A stretch of DNA of 64,000 nucleotides from assembly GCF_019977335.1 (NCBI RefSeq), contig NZ_AP024653.1, positions 1,984,001 to 2,048,000 on the forward strand, given 5' to 3'. The position numbers were made by a program, and so were the translations under genes. This document shows, piece after piece, positions 45,615 to 56,262 of this stretch (within the stretch, counting starts at the first letter, position 1; the number at the start of each line of letters is the position of its first letter). The notes beneath the pieces were generated by a model. The model saw only the letters and a list, made by a program, of their open reading frames with translations, was not told the origin of the DNA and ran no database searches. This DNA is from Arthrobacter sp. NicSoilB4. Its GTDB lineage: Bacteria; Actinomycetota; Actinomycetes; Actinomycetales; Micrococcaceae.

Positions 45615-47741
45615 TCAGGCCGGGAGGCCGGCGAGGGAATCCTTGGCCGCGGCGGCGACGGCCTCCGCGGTGATGCCGAATTCCTGGAACAGGCGCTTGT
45701 AGTCCGCCGAGGCGCCGTAGTGCTCGAGGGAGACGGAACGGCCGGCGTCGCCGACGAATTCCCTCCAGCCCAGGGAGAGCCCGGCTTCGACGGATACCCG
45801 TGCCTTGACTGCAGCCGGGAGCACCGCTTCACGGTAGGCGGCGTCCTGCTTGTTGAACCACTCCACGCACGGCATGGAAACAACGCGGGTGGGGATGCCT
45901 TCGGCCTGCAGCGCCTCACGGGCGTGCACGGCCAGCTGGACTTCGGAGCCGGTGCCGATCAGGATGACCTGGGCGTCGGCGGTCTTGCCACCGGCAGAGG
46001 CTTCGGCCAGGACGTAGCCGCCCTTCGCGACGCCGGCGGTGGAGCCGAACGTGTCGCCGTCGGCCTCGCCGGCCCCGCGGGCATACGTGGGGATGTTCTG
46101 GCGGGTCAGGACGATGCCGGCCGGGTTCGCGTGGTTCTCGAGCATGACCTTCCAGGCGGCGGCGACCTCGTTGGCGTCGCCCGGGCGGACGACGTCCAGG
46201 CCCGGGATGGCGCGGAGTGAGGCGAGCTGCTCCACCGGCTGGTGGGTGGGCCCGTCTTCGCCGAGGCCGATCGAGTCGTGCGTCCAGACATACAGTGACG
46301 GGACACCCATGAGGGCGCCGAGGCGGATCGCCGGTCGCTGGTAATCGCTGAAGATCAGGAACGTGCCGGAGAAGGCGCGGGTGCGGCCGTGCAGGCTGAT
46401 GCCGTTGACGATCGACGCGGCCGCGTGTTCGCGGATGCCGAAGTGCAGCACCCGGCCGTAGGGGTTGCCCTTCCAGGCATCCGTGGAGCGGGAGACCGGG
46501 ATGAACGACGGCGAACCCTCGATCGTGGTGTTGTTGGACTCGGCGAGGTCGGCCGAGCCGCCCCACAGTTCCGGCATGACCGGGCCGATCGCGTTCAGGA
46601 CCTTGCCGGAGGCGGCGCGGGTGGAGACGTCCTTGCCGGCTTCGAAGACCGGGAGGGCGGCGTCGAGTTCGGCCGGGAGCTTGCGGGCCTCGACGCGCTC
46701 CAGCAGGGCGGCAGCCTCGGGGTTGCCGGACTGCCAGGCCTCGAAGGCTTCCTGCCATTCGCTCCGGGCTGCCGCGCCGCGGTCCACGGCCTCACGGGCG
46801 TGGGCCAGGACGTCGTCGTCGACCTGGAAGGAACGCTCCGGGTCGAAACCGAGGACCTTCTTCAGTGCGGCGACTTCCTCGGACCCGAGGGCGGAGCCGT
46901 GGATCTTGCCGGTGTTCTGCTTCTTCGGGGCAGGGTAGCCGATGATGGTGCGCAGCGAGACGATGGAGGGCTTGCCCGTCTCGGCCTTGGCGGCCAGCAG
47001 GGCGGCGTGCAGTTCCTGCACGTCCTCCTTGTACTCCCCGGTGCGGGTCCAGTCGACGCGCTGGACGTGCCAGCCGTAGGCTTCGTAGCGCTTCAGGACA
47101 TCCTCGGTGAAGGAGATGTCGGTGTCGTCCTCGATCGAGATGTGGTTCTCGTCGTAGATGACCACGAGGTTGCCGAGCTCCTGGTGCCCGGCGAGCGAGG
47201 ACGCTTCGGACGTGACGCCCTCCTGGAGGTCGCCGTCGGACGCGATGACCCAGACCGTGTGGTCGAACGGGCTGGTGCCTTCGGCGGCGTCGGCGTCGAA
47301 CAGTCCGCGCTGGCGGCGCTGGGAGTACGCAAAGCCGACGGCGGATGCGAGGCCCTGGCCCAGCGGGCCGGTGGTGATTTCCACGCCCTTGGTGTGCTTG
47401 TACTCGGGGTGGCCCGGGGTCAGCGAGCCCCAGGTGCGCAGCGCCTCAAGGTCCTTCAGTTCCAGGCCGTAGCCGGAGAGGAAGAGCTGGATGTACAGCG
47501 TCAGGGAGGTGTGGCCGGGGGAGAGGACGAAACGGTCGCGTCCCAGCCAGTCGGGGTTCTTCGGATCGTGCCGCATCAGCTTCTGGAAGAGAAGGTAGGC
47601 GGCCGGAGCCAGGCTCATCGCGGTGCCGGGGTGGCCGTTACCGACCTTCTCGACGGCGTCGGCGGCCAGGACGCGGATGGTGTCCACGGCACGCTGGTCC
47701 AAGCTGGTCCATGACAGTTCTTGCTCTTCCAAATGTGGCAC
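45615..47741 (-). CDS. tkt: Transketolase
   Basis: A 708-residue thiamine diphosphate enzyme that transfers C2 units in the non-oxidative pentose phosphate pathway. VGNGHPGTAMSLAPAAYLL (about residue 36) and the ThDP motif VIASDGDLQEGVTSEASSLA (about residue 160, GDG...) are clear, as is IPTYARGAG in the C-terminal part. The GTG at 47741 was chosen because the protein body begins at once (HLEEQELSWTSLDQRAV) and GAGGGG lies about 10 nt upstream; a TTG at 47732 is an alternative. First gene of the pentose phosphate operon, behind a structured leader. Confidence 0.96.
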   Translation of the reverse strand: MPHLEEQELSWTSLDQRAVDTIRVLAADAVEKVGNGHPGTAMSLAPAAYLLFQKLMRHDPKNPDWLGRDRFVLSPGHTSLTLYIQLFLSGYGLELKDLEALRTWGSLTPGHPEYKHTKGVEITTGPLGQGLASAVGFAYSQRRQRGLFDADAAEGTSPFDHTVWVIASDGDLQEGVTSEASSLAGHQELGNLVVIYDENHISIEDDTDISFTEDVLKRYEAYGWHVQRVDWTRTGEYKEDVQELHAALLAAKAETGKPSIVSLRTIIGYPAPKKQNTGKIHGSALGSEEVAALKKVLGFDPERSFQVDDDVLAHAREAVDRGAAARSEWQEAFEAWQSGNPEAAALLERVEARKLPAELDAALPVFEAGKDVSTRAASGKVLNAIGPVMPELWGGSADLAESNNTTIEGSPSFIPVSRSTDAWKGNPYGRVLHFGIREHAAASIVNGISLHGRTRAFSGTFLIFSDYQRPAIRLGALMGVPSLYVWTHDSIGLGEDGPTHQPVEQLASLRAIPGLDVVRPGDANEVAAAWKVMLENHANPAGIVLTRQNIPTYARGAGEADGDTFGSTAGVAKGGYVLAEASAGGKTADAQVILIGTGSEVQLAVHAREALQAEGIPTRVVSMPCVEWFNKQDAAYREAVLPAAVKARVSVEAGLSLGWREFVGDAGRSVSLEHYGASADYKRLFQEFGITAEAVAAAAKDSLAGLPA

Positions 47742-48240
47742 GAAAACCGGGCCCCTCTCTGTGCTGACGGCGGGTGGTATGGTCAGTCCCGTCCGGGGCA
47801 CAGTTCGGTGCCCGCTGCGGTACGTACCAGCCGTTCACCATCGAAACGTTGATCTAACATTCAGTCGCGTGTGCACATGCACAGCTGCATTACGCTGCAG
47901 CCACCAGGGCGGCCGGATGTCGCTGCGGCCCGTGCACGCTGATCTGCTGACAGCTTAGCCCCATTCCATCTGCCGGGCGCTGTATATCTCACCAATTGGA
48001 CGGGATTTACGCTTATATGAATCACCGGCATCCGCGGCGGCCGTGAGCCCGCGTTAATCTGTTCGAATCATGGGGGTGCGGCCGCGCCGTTCCCGGAACC
48101 TGCCGTCCAGCGCCTGCACGGTATGATGGTTCGTGGCTACCAACGGGGGCGACGGACACGCCTGTGCACTGCGCGTGGACCCCCTCGATATGCAACCCGC
48201 GTTGCGGAACCAGCCGGACTGAACAGCCAGACAGAACAGA
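47742..48240. promoter_or_regulatory. Divergent regulatory region between tkt and ctaB
   Basis: About 500 nt without a large gene. On the tkt side: a stem-loop GGGCAC/GTGCCC (47796-47813, loop AGTTCG), the palindrome GGTACGTACC (47819-47828), a minus-strand -10 candidate TTAGAT (47852-47857), and the dyad TGTGCACATGCACA (47870-47883) over its -35 region, a good operator candidate. On the ctaB side: TATGAT (48122-48127) followed by a short frame. The middle, 47900-48100, shows only scattered small hairpins. Confidence 0.5.
48133..48222 (+). CDS. Possible 29-residue leader peptide upstream of ctaB
   Basis: A GTG lies 5 nt after TATGAT, which would make it the first codon of a nearly leaderless transcript. 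It opens a 29-codon frame (MATNGGDGHACALRVDPLDM and a further nine residues) ending in TGA 18 nt before the ctaB GTG. There is no homology I recognise and no run of a single amino acid. It could be a translated leader that couples to ctaB, or chance. Low confidence. Confidence 0.25.
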   Translation: MATNGGDGHACALRVDPLDMQPALRNQPD

Positions 48241-49203
48241 GTGACTGCCACCGTGAGCACAACAGATACGCCGCTGACCGCTTCGCCCACCCGCGGAAGA
48301 ATCGGCTTCGCCCGCAAAGCCAAGGCCTACCTGGCGCTCACGAAACCCCGCGTCATCGAACTCCTGCTGGTCAGCACCCTGCCGACCATGATCTACGCCG
48401 AACGCGGCTTCCCGTCGATCGGCCTGATCCTGGCGACCCTCGTGGGCGGGGCGTTTGCCGCCGGCAGCGCAGGCGCGTTCAACTGCTACCTGGACCGCGA
48501 CATCGACAAACTGATGCACCGCACGGAGAACCGCCCCCTGGTCACGGGTGAGGTCACCCCGCGTGAAGCGCTGGTCTTCTCCTGGCTCCTGGGCGCGGCG
48601 GCGATCGCAATCCTCTGGTTCGGGGCCAACCCGCTCGCAGCCTGGCTCGGGCTCGGCGCGATCGTCTTCTACGTCGTCATCTACACGATGATCCTCAAGC
48701 GCCGCACGGCCCAGAACATCGTGTGGGGCGGGGCGGCCGGCTGCTTCCCGGTGCTCATTGCCTGGGCCGCCGTCACCAACACGGTGGAATGGCCCGCCGT
48801 CGTCCTCTTTATGGTGATCTTCCTCTGGACCCCGCCGCACTACTGGCCGCTGTCCATGCGCTACGGCGAGGACTACCGCAACGCCAACGTGCCGATGCTG
48901 GGCGCGATCGCCGGGGCCAAGGTTGTCTCGGTCCAGGTGGTCCTGTACGCGTGGGCCATGGTGGCCTGCTCGCTGCTGCTGGTACCCGCCGGCGGCGCAG
49001 GCTGGGTCTACACCGTCACCGCCGTGCTCGCCGGAGCGTGGTTCCTTTACGAATCGCACGCGCTGTACAACCGCGCGCAGGCCGGCGACGTGTCCAACAA
49101 GGGCGCCATGAAGGTCTTCCACGGCTCCATCAGCTACCTGACCCTGCTCTTCATCGCCCTCGCCGTGGACCCGTTCGTCGGCTCCGCCATCATGGGCGGC
49201 TGA
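48241..49203 (+). CDS. ctaB: Protoheme IX farnesyltransferase (heme O synthase)
   Basis: A 320-residue UbiA-family membrane enzyme that adds the farnesyl group to heme B, making heme O for cytochrome aa3 oxidase. About eight or nine hydrophobic helices. The first Asp-rich site is [20 protein letters not shown] (about residue 80), and the second conserved cytoplasmic loop is [32 protein letters not shown] at the first helix is typical. Starts GTG at 48241 or 48253; neither has a strong ribosome site. It converges with ctaA, which performs the next step. Confidence 0.95.
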   Translation: MTATVSTTDTPLTASPTRGRIGFARKAKAYLALTKPRVIELLLVSTLPTMIYAERGFPSIGLILATLVGGAFAAGSAGAFNCYLDRDIDKLMHRTENRPLVTGEVTPREALVFSWLLGAAAIAILWFGANPLAAWLGLGAIVFYVVIYTMILKRRTAQNIVWGGAAGCFPVLIAWAAVTNTVEWPAVVLFMVIFLWTPPHYWPLSMRYGEDYRNANVPMLGAIAGAKVVSVQVVLYAWAMVACSLLLVPAGGAGWVYTVTAVLAGAWFLYESHALYNRAQAGDVSNKGAMKVFHGSISYLTLLFIALAVDPFVGSAIMGG

Positions 49204-49216
49204 CCAAAGAGCACAA

Positions 49217-49283
49217 AACAACGCGGGGTCAGATACCGCCCATCCGGAAGCCCGGCATGGACGGTATCTGACCCCGCGTTGTT
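49217..49283. terminator. Long bidirectional hairpin between ctaB and ctaA
   Basis: Arms 49217-49238 and 49262-49283 are perfect 22-bp complements. The 23-nt apical part pairs further (CCATCCGG with CCGG-C-ATGG, one bulge), giving about 30 bp in all. On the plus strand it is followed by GTTTGTGG, and on the minus strand by TTTTGTGC. It serves both convergent genes and is unusually long for a simple terminator. Confidence 0.85.
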
Positions 49284-49294
49284 GTTTGTGGCGC

Positions 49295-50239
49295 CTACTT
49301 GACCGGGCTGCTGCGGGCCAGGTCCGCGGCGTTCGTGGCCGCGCTCATCAGCAGGGCGGCCGCGAGCATGTGCGCCGCAACCAGGAGCGCCGGGATGCCG
49401 TTGTAGTACTGGGTGAACCCGATGACGGCCTGCAGCACGGTGACGCCCAGGAGCAGCACGACGGCCGTGCGGAACGGGCCGGCAATCCGGTCGCGCAGGA
49501 CGAGGTACAGCGCGAACAGAGTCCCGGCGGTGACCAGGTAGGCAGGGACGGCGTGGATGTGCGAGAACAGGTCCCAGTCCAGGTTGTTGCGCGGGGCGTC
49601 GGCGTCGCCGGCGTGCGGGCCGGCGCCGGTGACCACGACGCCCAGGCATACGGCCAGGGCGGAGAACAGTGCGACGGCGGACATCAGGGGGCGCGCGGTA
49701 CCAGGCAGGGCCGGCAGATCAGCCACCCGGAATTTTCCTGTCCGCCCGTACGCGCGGTTGACCAGCAGGGTCGCCACGACCACGAGGGCCATCGAGACCA
49801 GGAAGTGCAGCCCCACCACCCAAGGGTTCAGCTGGGTCAGCACCGTGACGCCGCCGATAATGGCCTGCGCCGGGATGCTGGCAAGCAGCCCCAGGGCGAG
49901 CAGGAAGAGGTCGCGGCGTTCCTTGCGGAGATTCCACAGGTACACGAGCATCGCCACGGCGATGGCGGCCAGGGCGAAGGTGAGGAGCCGGTTGCCGAAT
50001 TCGATAATGCCGTGGATTCCCATTTCGGGAGTGTTCACCAGCGAGGCGTCCGTGCAGCGGGGCCAGGTGGGGCAGCCCAGGCCCGAGGCGGTGAGGCGGA
50101 CGGCGCCGCCGGTCACGATCAGGATGGTCTGGCCGATCAGGGACAACACGGCCAGCCGCTTCACCGTCTTGTCGACGGTGACGGGCAGCCACGAGATGTT
50201 CCGGGAAGCGGTCCGGGGAGGGCGGGAGGCCGTGCTCAC
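49295..50239 (-). CDS. ctaA: Heme A synthase (COX15/CtaA family)
   Basis: A 314-residue membrane protein with about eight helices that oxidises heme O to heme A. GGAVRLTASGLGCPTWPRCTD is the conserved first extracytoplasmic loop with the Cys pair, and EFGNRLLTFALAAI carries the first heme-ligand region; VHMLAA-like H residues (VAAHMLAAALL) and HIHAVPAYL appear in the second half. I chose the GTG at 50239 (VSTASRPPRTASRN), just before the fold and 7 nt after the ABC permease stop; the open frame to 50311 is probably not used. Confidence 0.93.
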   Translation of the reverse strand: MSTASRPPRTASRNISWLPVTVDKTVKRLAVLSLIGQTILIVTGGAVRLTASGLGCPTWPRCTDASLVNTPEMGIHGIIEFGNRLLTFALAAIAVAMLVYLWNLRKERRDLFLLALGLLASIPAQAIIGGVTVLTQLNPWVVGLHFLVSMALVVVATLLVNRAYGRTGKFRVADLPALPGTARPLMSAVALFSALAVCLGVVVTGAGPHAGDADAPRNNLDWDLFSHIHAVPAYLVTAGTLFALYLVLRDRIAGPFRTAVVLLLGVTVLQAVIGFTQYYNGIPALLVAAHMLAAALLMSAATNAADLARSSPVK

Positions 50240-50246
50240 AGTTTTC

Positions 50247-51056
50247 TCAATTCCATTTGAACCAACGGGTTGCTGCGCCGCCGGCAATCGCCGTCCAGAG
50301 CAGCAGGACAAGTACGGACACAGGGTTGACGGTGCCGGACAGGAATGCTTCCCGCATTCCCTGTCCCAGGGCGCCGGAGGGAAGGAACTGAACGAACGCC
50401 TCCAGCAGGGCGGGCAGCCGTTCGGCGGGGATCACGATCCCGCCGAGGGCACCCAGCAGGATCCACAGCAGGTTGGTGATGGCCAGGGTCGCTTCCGGCC
50501 GGACGGTGCCCGCCACCAGCAGCCCAAGCGCCGTGAACGCGGCGGCCCCGAGCACCAGCAGGGCAAGTGCCGGGGCCCATCCCTGCGGATCCGGCTGCCA
50601 GCCCAGCACCAAGGCCACGGCCGTGACCACCAGCACCTGCAGGAACAGCACCGCGAGGACCGCGAGGACCTTCCCGGCGATCAGCCCGGTGCGGCCCAGG
50701 GGGGTGGTGGAGAGGAAGCGCAGAACCCCGTAGCGGCGGTCAAAGCCGGTGGAGATCCCCTGGCCGGTAAAAGCGGTGGACATGGCACACAGCGCCAGGA
50801 TGCCCGGCACGGCCACATTGATCCGGCTCGCGCCGAACCCGTCCAGCAGGGGTGTGACGGTCAGGCCCACCATGGCCAGCAGCGGAAGCACAATGGCCAG
50901 GATCAGCTGTTCGCCGTTCCGCAGCATGGTGACGGTTTCGTACCGGCCCTGCTGGACGATGCGCCGCAGCAGCGTGGCCGGGGCACCGCCAAGGGGGCGG
51001 GCCGGCAGGGCACTGCCCGAAGGCGCGTTCCCCAGTGCGGCGCTGTCGCGGGTCAT
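50247..51056 (-). CDS. ABC-2 type transporter permease
   Basis: A 269-residue membrane protein with about six helices of the ABC2 membrane fold (LILAIVLPLLAMVGLTVTP, ALCAMSTAFTGQGISTGFDR, RYGVLRFLSTTPLGRTGLIAG). The RYGVLRFLSTTPLGR loop is the conserved coupling segment. It pairs with the ATPase that overlaps it by 4 nt upstream and forms an exporter of unknown cargo. Placement beside ctaA/ctaB and suf suggests, but does not prove, a link with heme or metal metabolism. It is followed by ctaA after 7 nt. Confidence 0.9.
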   Translation of the reverse strand: MTRDSAALGNAPSGSALPARPLGGAPATLLRRIVQQGRYETVTMLRNGEQLILAIVLPLLAMVGLTVTPLLDGFGASRINVAVPGILALCAMSTAFTGQGISTGFDRRYGVLRFLSTTPLGRTGLIAGKVLAVLAVLFLQVLVVTAVALVLGWQPDPQGWAPALALLVLGAAAFTALGLLVAGTVRPEATLAITNLLWILLGALGGIVIPAERLPALLEAFVQFLPSGALGQGMREAFLSGTVNPVSVLVLLLWTAIAGGAATRWFKWN

Positions 51057-52024
51057 CGGATCTCCCTTCCGGAGATGTCGAGGAAGACGTCCTCGAGGCT
51101 GCGGGCCTCAAGGCTCAGGGAACGTGGCATGATTCCCCGGGCCGCCCACCACGCGGTGATCGCGGCCAGGTCGGCCGGGGTGAGGGCGCCGGTCGCGGCG
51201 TAGCTGCCCGCCCGCGCCTCGGTGACGTCGATGCCGTCGGGGAGCACTCCGGTGAAATCCAGTCCGGGGTCGGCCTCGAACAGCAGGGTGCGGATGTGCT
51301 GTTCCCCGGCCCCGGGCGGCAGCGGGTGCTCCAGGAGCTGTGCGACTGTCCCCTCGGCAACATTGCGGCCGGCGTCGATGATGTAGACGTAATCGGCCAG
51401 ACGCTGGGCGTCATCCATGAGGTGCGTGGTCAGGACGATGCCCATCCCGCGGTTCCTGAGTTCGGAGATGAGCTCGAACACGAGTTGGCGCGATTGCGGG
51501 TCCAGGCCGGCGCTCGGCTCGTCGAGGAAGAGCACGTCGGGGTTGCCCACGAGGGCTGCCGCCAGGGCGAGCCGCTGCTTCTGTCCGCCGGAGAGCCGCC
51601 GCACGGAGGTCCGGCTGAACACGTCGATGCCGAGGCGGTCAACGAGCTCCCCGACCGGCCAGGGGTCCTGGTACATGCCGGCAATATGCTTGAGCAGGGG
51701 AATGGGACGGGCCGACGGCGGCAGGCCGCCGTCCTGCAGCATCACGCCGACGCGGGCCCGCAGCCCGGCGCCGGCCGTGTCCGGGTCCTCGCCCAGGAGG
51801 CTGATGCTGCCGTGGGTGCGTTTCTGGAGTCCCTGGGCGCATTCGATGGTGGTGGTCTTGCCGGCACCGTTGGCTCCCAGCAGGGCTGTCACCTGTCCGC
51901 GTTCGGCGACGAGGGAAAGGCCGCTGACCACACGAAGCATCTTGCCGTCGAGGGTGGACAGTGGACCAACATCCTTGACTAGCCCGCTGATGGACAGGAC
52001 GGGGGATTCGGGGGATCGCACCAC
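51053..52024 (-). CDS. ABC transporter ATP-binding protein
   Basis: A 323-residue ATPase of the drug/heme-export (DrrA/CcmA-like) type. Walker A is LLGANGAGKTTTIECAQGL (about residue 49), the signature is RRLSGGQKQRLALAAALVG, Walker B is VLFLDEPSAGLD and the switch His is in IVLTTHLMDDA. The C-terminal 90 residues form the accessory domain seen in DrrA-like ATPases. It overlaps the permease by ATGA. It is divergent from the sufR operon, with a 123-nt gap. Confidence 0.92.
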   Translation of the reverse strand: MVRSPESPVLSISGLVKDVGPLSTLDGKMLRVVSGLSLVAERGQVTALLGANGAGKTTTIECAQGLQKRTHGSISLLGEDPDTAGAGLRARVGVMLQDGGLPPSARPIPLLKHIAGMYQDPWPVGELVDRLGIDVFSRTSVRRLSGGQKQRLALAAALVGNPDVLFLDEPSAGLDPQSRQLVFELISELRNRGMGIVLTTHLMDDAQRLADYVYIIDAGRNVAEGTVAQLLEHPLPPGAGEQHIRTLLFEADPGLDFTGVLPDGIDVTEARAGSYAATGALTPADLAAITAWWAARGIMPRSLSLEARSLEDVFLDISGREIR

Positions 52025-52050
52025 AGCATTCTACGGGATGTAGTACGTCC

Positions 52051-52072
52051 GGGTCCGGCGGCGGCCGGACCC
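52051..52072. promoter_or_regulatory. GC palindrome between the ABC ATPase gene and sufR
   Basis: GGGTCCGGC (52051-52059) and its perfect complement (52064-52072) with a 4-nt gap. It sits in the divergent gap and could be an operator or a hairpin in the ABC leader. A TAAATT -10 candidate for sufR lies at 52117-52122. I see no CAAC-N6-GTTG-type SufR site. Confidence 0.4.
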
Positions 52073-52147
52073 GCCGGCTGCCCGGAGGATAGCCATGCCT
52101 TACTGGATCAGGGGACTAAATTAGGACATGATTGTGTTGTGTATTCC

Positions 52148-53007
52148 ATGACCGCCCCGACTTCTGCCGCGCCCGCCGGGCCCGGCCGCTCGCGCGTGGC
52201 ATCGGCAGCCCCCTCCGGGGCAGCGGGATCGCTGGCAGCGCGGGCCTCAGCAGCCTTCCCTGCGGCCGACGCCGAGGAACGCACCCGGGACCGCGTCCTG
52301 AACGCCGTCCTGGAGCATGGCCCCATCAGCGCCGCCGAACTCGGCGATCTGCTCGGCTTCACACCCGCCGCGGTCCGCCGGCACCTCGACCACCTTTCGC
52401 GCGACGGAGTGATCGAGGTCAAGCGCGCTACCCGCGCCGGTGCGGGTGCCGGGCGCCCCGCCCGACGCTATGTGCTCAGTTCCCAGGGCCAGTCCACGCT
52501 CGGCAACGACTACCTGGACATTGCCGCCCTGGCGCTGCAGCGCCTTGGCGAGATGGCCGGTCCCGAAGCCGTGCGGCAGTTCGCCGTCGAGCGCTTCGGG
52601 GACATGGAGCGCCGCTACGCACCGGAAATCGACGCGGCCGGCCCTGACATCACCGCCCGGGCGCAGGCACTCTCCGCTGCGCTCAGCCGGGACGGGTTCG
52701 TGGCCTCCACTGCGTCGATCGAGGCCAAGGCACCCCTGCCGGCTGCGCTCTCCAGCGTCCAGCTGTGCCAGGGCCACTGCCCCATCCAGCAGCTGGCCGC
52801 GCAGTTCCCCGTGTTCTGCGACGTGGAGACCGATGTGTTCTCCCGGCTGGTCGGCGTCGATGTCCGGCGGCTTTCCACACTGGCGCGCGGCGGCCATGTC
52901 TGCACCACCCACATACCTACGGGCCGTCCGGCCGCCGTCGGGGCTCCCAGCCCCGAGGGCACGGGCAACCCGGACGAAGTATCCAACCATCTGCAAGAAA
53001 GGCCGTG

Positions 53008-53008
<1 letters not shown>
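52148..53008 (+). CDS. sufR: SufR-type Fe-S-sensing transcriptional regulator
   Basis: A 286-residue regulator (289 if the GTG at 52139 is used) at the head of the suf operon. After a 40-residue Ala-rich tail, a DeoR/ArsR-like winged helix spans about residues 42-105 ([37 protein letters not shown]). The C-terminal region has Cys residues spaced C-x3-C-x12-C ([10 protein letters not shown] and VFCDVE), the expected ligands of the labile Fe-S cluster that lets SufR repress the operon when clusters are plentiful. The stop overlaps the sufB start by one base. No ribosome site precedes either start. Confidence 0.9.
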
Positions 53009-54470
<1,462 letters not shown>

Positions 54471-54471
<1 letters not shown>

Positions 54472-55757
54472 TGACTGACATCACTACTGAAAAGGCCCGC
54501 ATCGGCGCGCCGTCAGCCCAGCCGTTCATCAACGGTTTCACCGAGGAAGGCGAGAGCCTGTCACCGCTGAACGCCGCGGAGTCCAAGTCCCCGCTGGCCG
54601 GCGAGGCCGTGAAGCGGCACTCGCACGGCGGCGGCGTCGGCGTTCCGGACAGCTCACGCGCCGGCCGACTGACCTCCTACAAGCTGGCGGACTTCAAGCC
54701 GCTGACCGGCATGGAAGAGGACTGGCGGTTCACCCCGCTTAAGCGCCTCCGCGGCCTGCACACCGAGGTCCTCAACGGCGCCGCCCCGTCCGTGGCCGTC
54801 ACCGGCCCGGACAGCGTCCGCGTGGAGACCGTCGGCCGGGACGACGCCCGGATCGGCTCCGCAGCCATCCCTGAGGACCGTGTGTCCGCGAACGCCTGGG
54901 AGAACTTCACCGAGGCCACCGTGATCACGGTTCCCGCCGAGGTCCAGGCCGAAGGGGAAGTCAGCGTCCTGCTGACCGGCCAGGGCACCGGGGCTTCCGC
55001 CCAGCACATCGTGATCGTCGCGGAGAAGTTCTCCAAGGCCGTCGTCGTCCTGGACCACCAGGGCACCGCCGTCGTGTCGGAGAACATCGAGATCCTCGTG
55101 GAGGACGGCGCGCAGCTCACCGTCATCTCGCTCCAGGAATGGAACGACGACGCCGTGCACGCCTCCTCCCAGCAGGCGAAGCTTGGCCGCGACGCCAAGT
55201 TCAAGCACATTGTCGTCAGCCTCGGCGGCGACCTTGTCCGCGTCACGCCGTCGGCCCGCTTCACTGCCCCGGGCGCCGAAGTGGAACTGTTCGGCCTGTA
55301 CTTCGCCGACGCCGGCCAGCACCTGGAGCAGCGCCTCTTCGTGGACCACGCCGTCGCCAACTGCAAGTCCAACGTGCTGTACAAGGGCGCCCTGCAGGGC
55401 CGCAACGCGCACACCGTCTGGGTGGGTGACGTCCTGATCCGCAAGGAAGCAGAAGGCACCGACACCTACGAGGCCAACCGCAACCTGGTCCTCACCGACG
55501 GCGCCCGCGCCGACTCCGTGCCGAACCTGGAAATCGAAACCGGCCTGATCGCCGGCGCCGGCCACGCCAGCGCCACCGGACGGTTCGACGACCAGCACCT
55601 GTTCTACCTGATGGCCCGCGGCATTCCGGAAGAGGTGGCCCGCCGGCTGGTGGTCCGCGGCTTCCTGAACGAGATCATCCAGAAGATCAACGTTCCGGCC
55701 ATCGAAGAGCGCCTCACGGAAGCCGTCGAGCGCGAACTCGCGGCAACGAACCACTAG
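54471..55757 (+). CDS. sufD: Fe-S cluster assembly protein SufD
   Basis: A 428-residue SufD, partner of SufB in the scaffold. The beta-helix core resembles SufB (LYFADAGQHLEQRLFVDHAV, NLEIETGLIAGAGHASATGR), and the C-terminal helix FYLMARGIPEEVARRLVVRGF binds SufC. His in AGHASATG is the residue commonly needed for function. The start overlaps the sufB stop (TAATG). After the stop comes an 18-bp tandem repeat before the Rieske gene. Confidence 0.96.
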
Positions 55758-55763
55758 TGCGAA

Positions 55764-55799
55764 GCACTAGAGAACACAGAAGCGCTAGAGAACACAGAA
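55764..55799 (+). repeat. 18-bp tandem repeat between sufD and the Rieske gene
   Basis: Two copies of GC(A/G)CTAGAGAACACAGAA (55764-55781 and 55782-55799), differing at one base, followed by GCAC as the start of a third. It lies within the operon, 7 nt after the sufD stop, and is A-rich compared with surrounding DNA. Confidence 0.9.
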
Positions 55800-55814
55800 G
55801 CACGGGAAGCATCA

Positions 55815-56174
55815 ATGACTGAACAGCCAAGAGGCGAGCTCGTCTGCAACGCCAGTGAGATCCAACTCAAGCAGGCGCTGCGGATCCTGGTCGACGACTA
55901 CCCTGTCGCGATCGTCAAGGACTCGATGGGCGAAATCCACGCCATCGGTGACACCTGCTCGCACGCGGACATCTCCCTTTCCGAGGGCGAGGTTGAAGGC
56001 TGCATGATCGAGTGCTGGGGCCACGGCTCCCAGTTCGACCTGCGCAGCGGCGAGCCGCTCCAGCTGCCTGCGTATGATCCTGTTCCCGTCTTCGCAGTGA
56101 CCGTGCTGGACGACGAGGTCTATGTGGACTTCACCAACGTCCTGAACGGCGCCGCGGCTCCGAACTTCAGCTAG
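55815..56174 (+). CDS. Rieske-type non-heme ferredoxin
   Basis: A 119-residue Rieske [2Fe-2S] ferredoxin. The cluster ligands are in GDTCSHADISLS (C-x-H) and CWGHGSQFD (C-x2-H), about residues 50-80; LQLPAYDPVPVF is the proline loop. Within the suf operon it probably delivers electrons for cluster assembly, or is itself an early target; the conserved position between sufD and sufC in actinobacteria supports a role in this pathway. ATG start with GGGAAGC upstream. Confidence 0.93.
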   Translation: MTEQPRGELVCNASEIQLKQALRILVDDYPVAIVKDSMGEIHAIGDTCSHADISLSEGEVEGCMIECWGHGSQFDLRSGEPLQLPAYDPVPVFAVTVLDDEVYVDFTNVLNGAAAPNFS

Positions 56175-56221
56175 CTGCCTGCAGCCGGCCACCCGCACAA
56201 CAGAACTTATCGACAAGAAAC

Positions 56222-56245
56222 GCACCGTGCCGAAGGGCACAGTGC
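56222..56245 (+). promoter_or_regulatory. Hairpin directly upstream of the sufC ribosome site
   Basis: GCACCGTGCC (56222-56231) and GGCACAGTGC (56236-56245) pair at 9 of 10 positions around loop GAAG. The sufC ribosome site AGAGGAG follows at once. Possible boundary that raises sufC translation or stability relative to sufB/D, fitting the SufBC2D stoichiometry; inference. Confidence 0.5.
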
Positions 56246-56262
56246 AGAGGAGAACAAGGCAC

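Noticed and set aside
48061-48069. GTTCGAATC, a tRNA T-loop-like sequence
   Set aside because: The flanking bases do not form T, anticodon or acceptor stems.
52117-52147. SufR operator before sufR
   Set aside because: No CAAC-N6-GTTG or other clear dyad; only a -10-like TAAATT could be supported.
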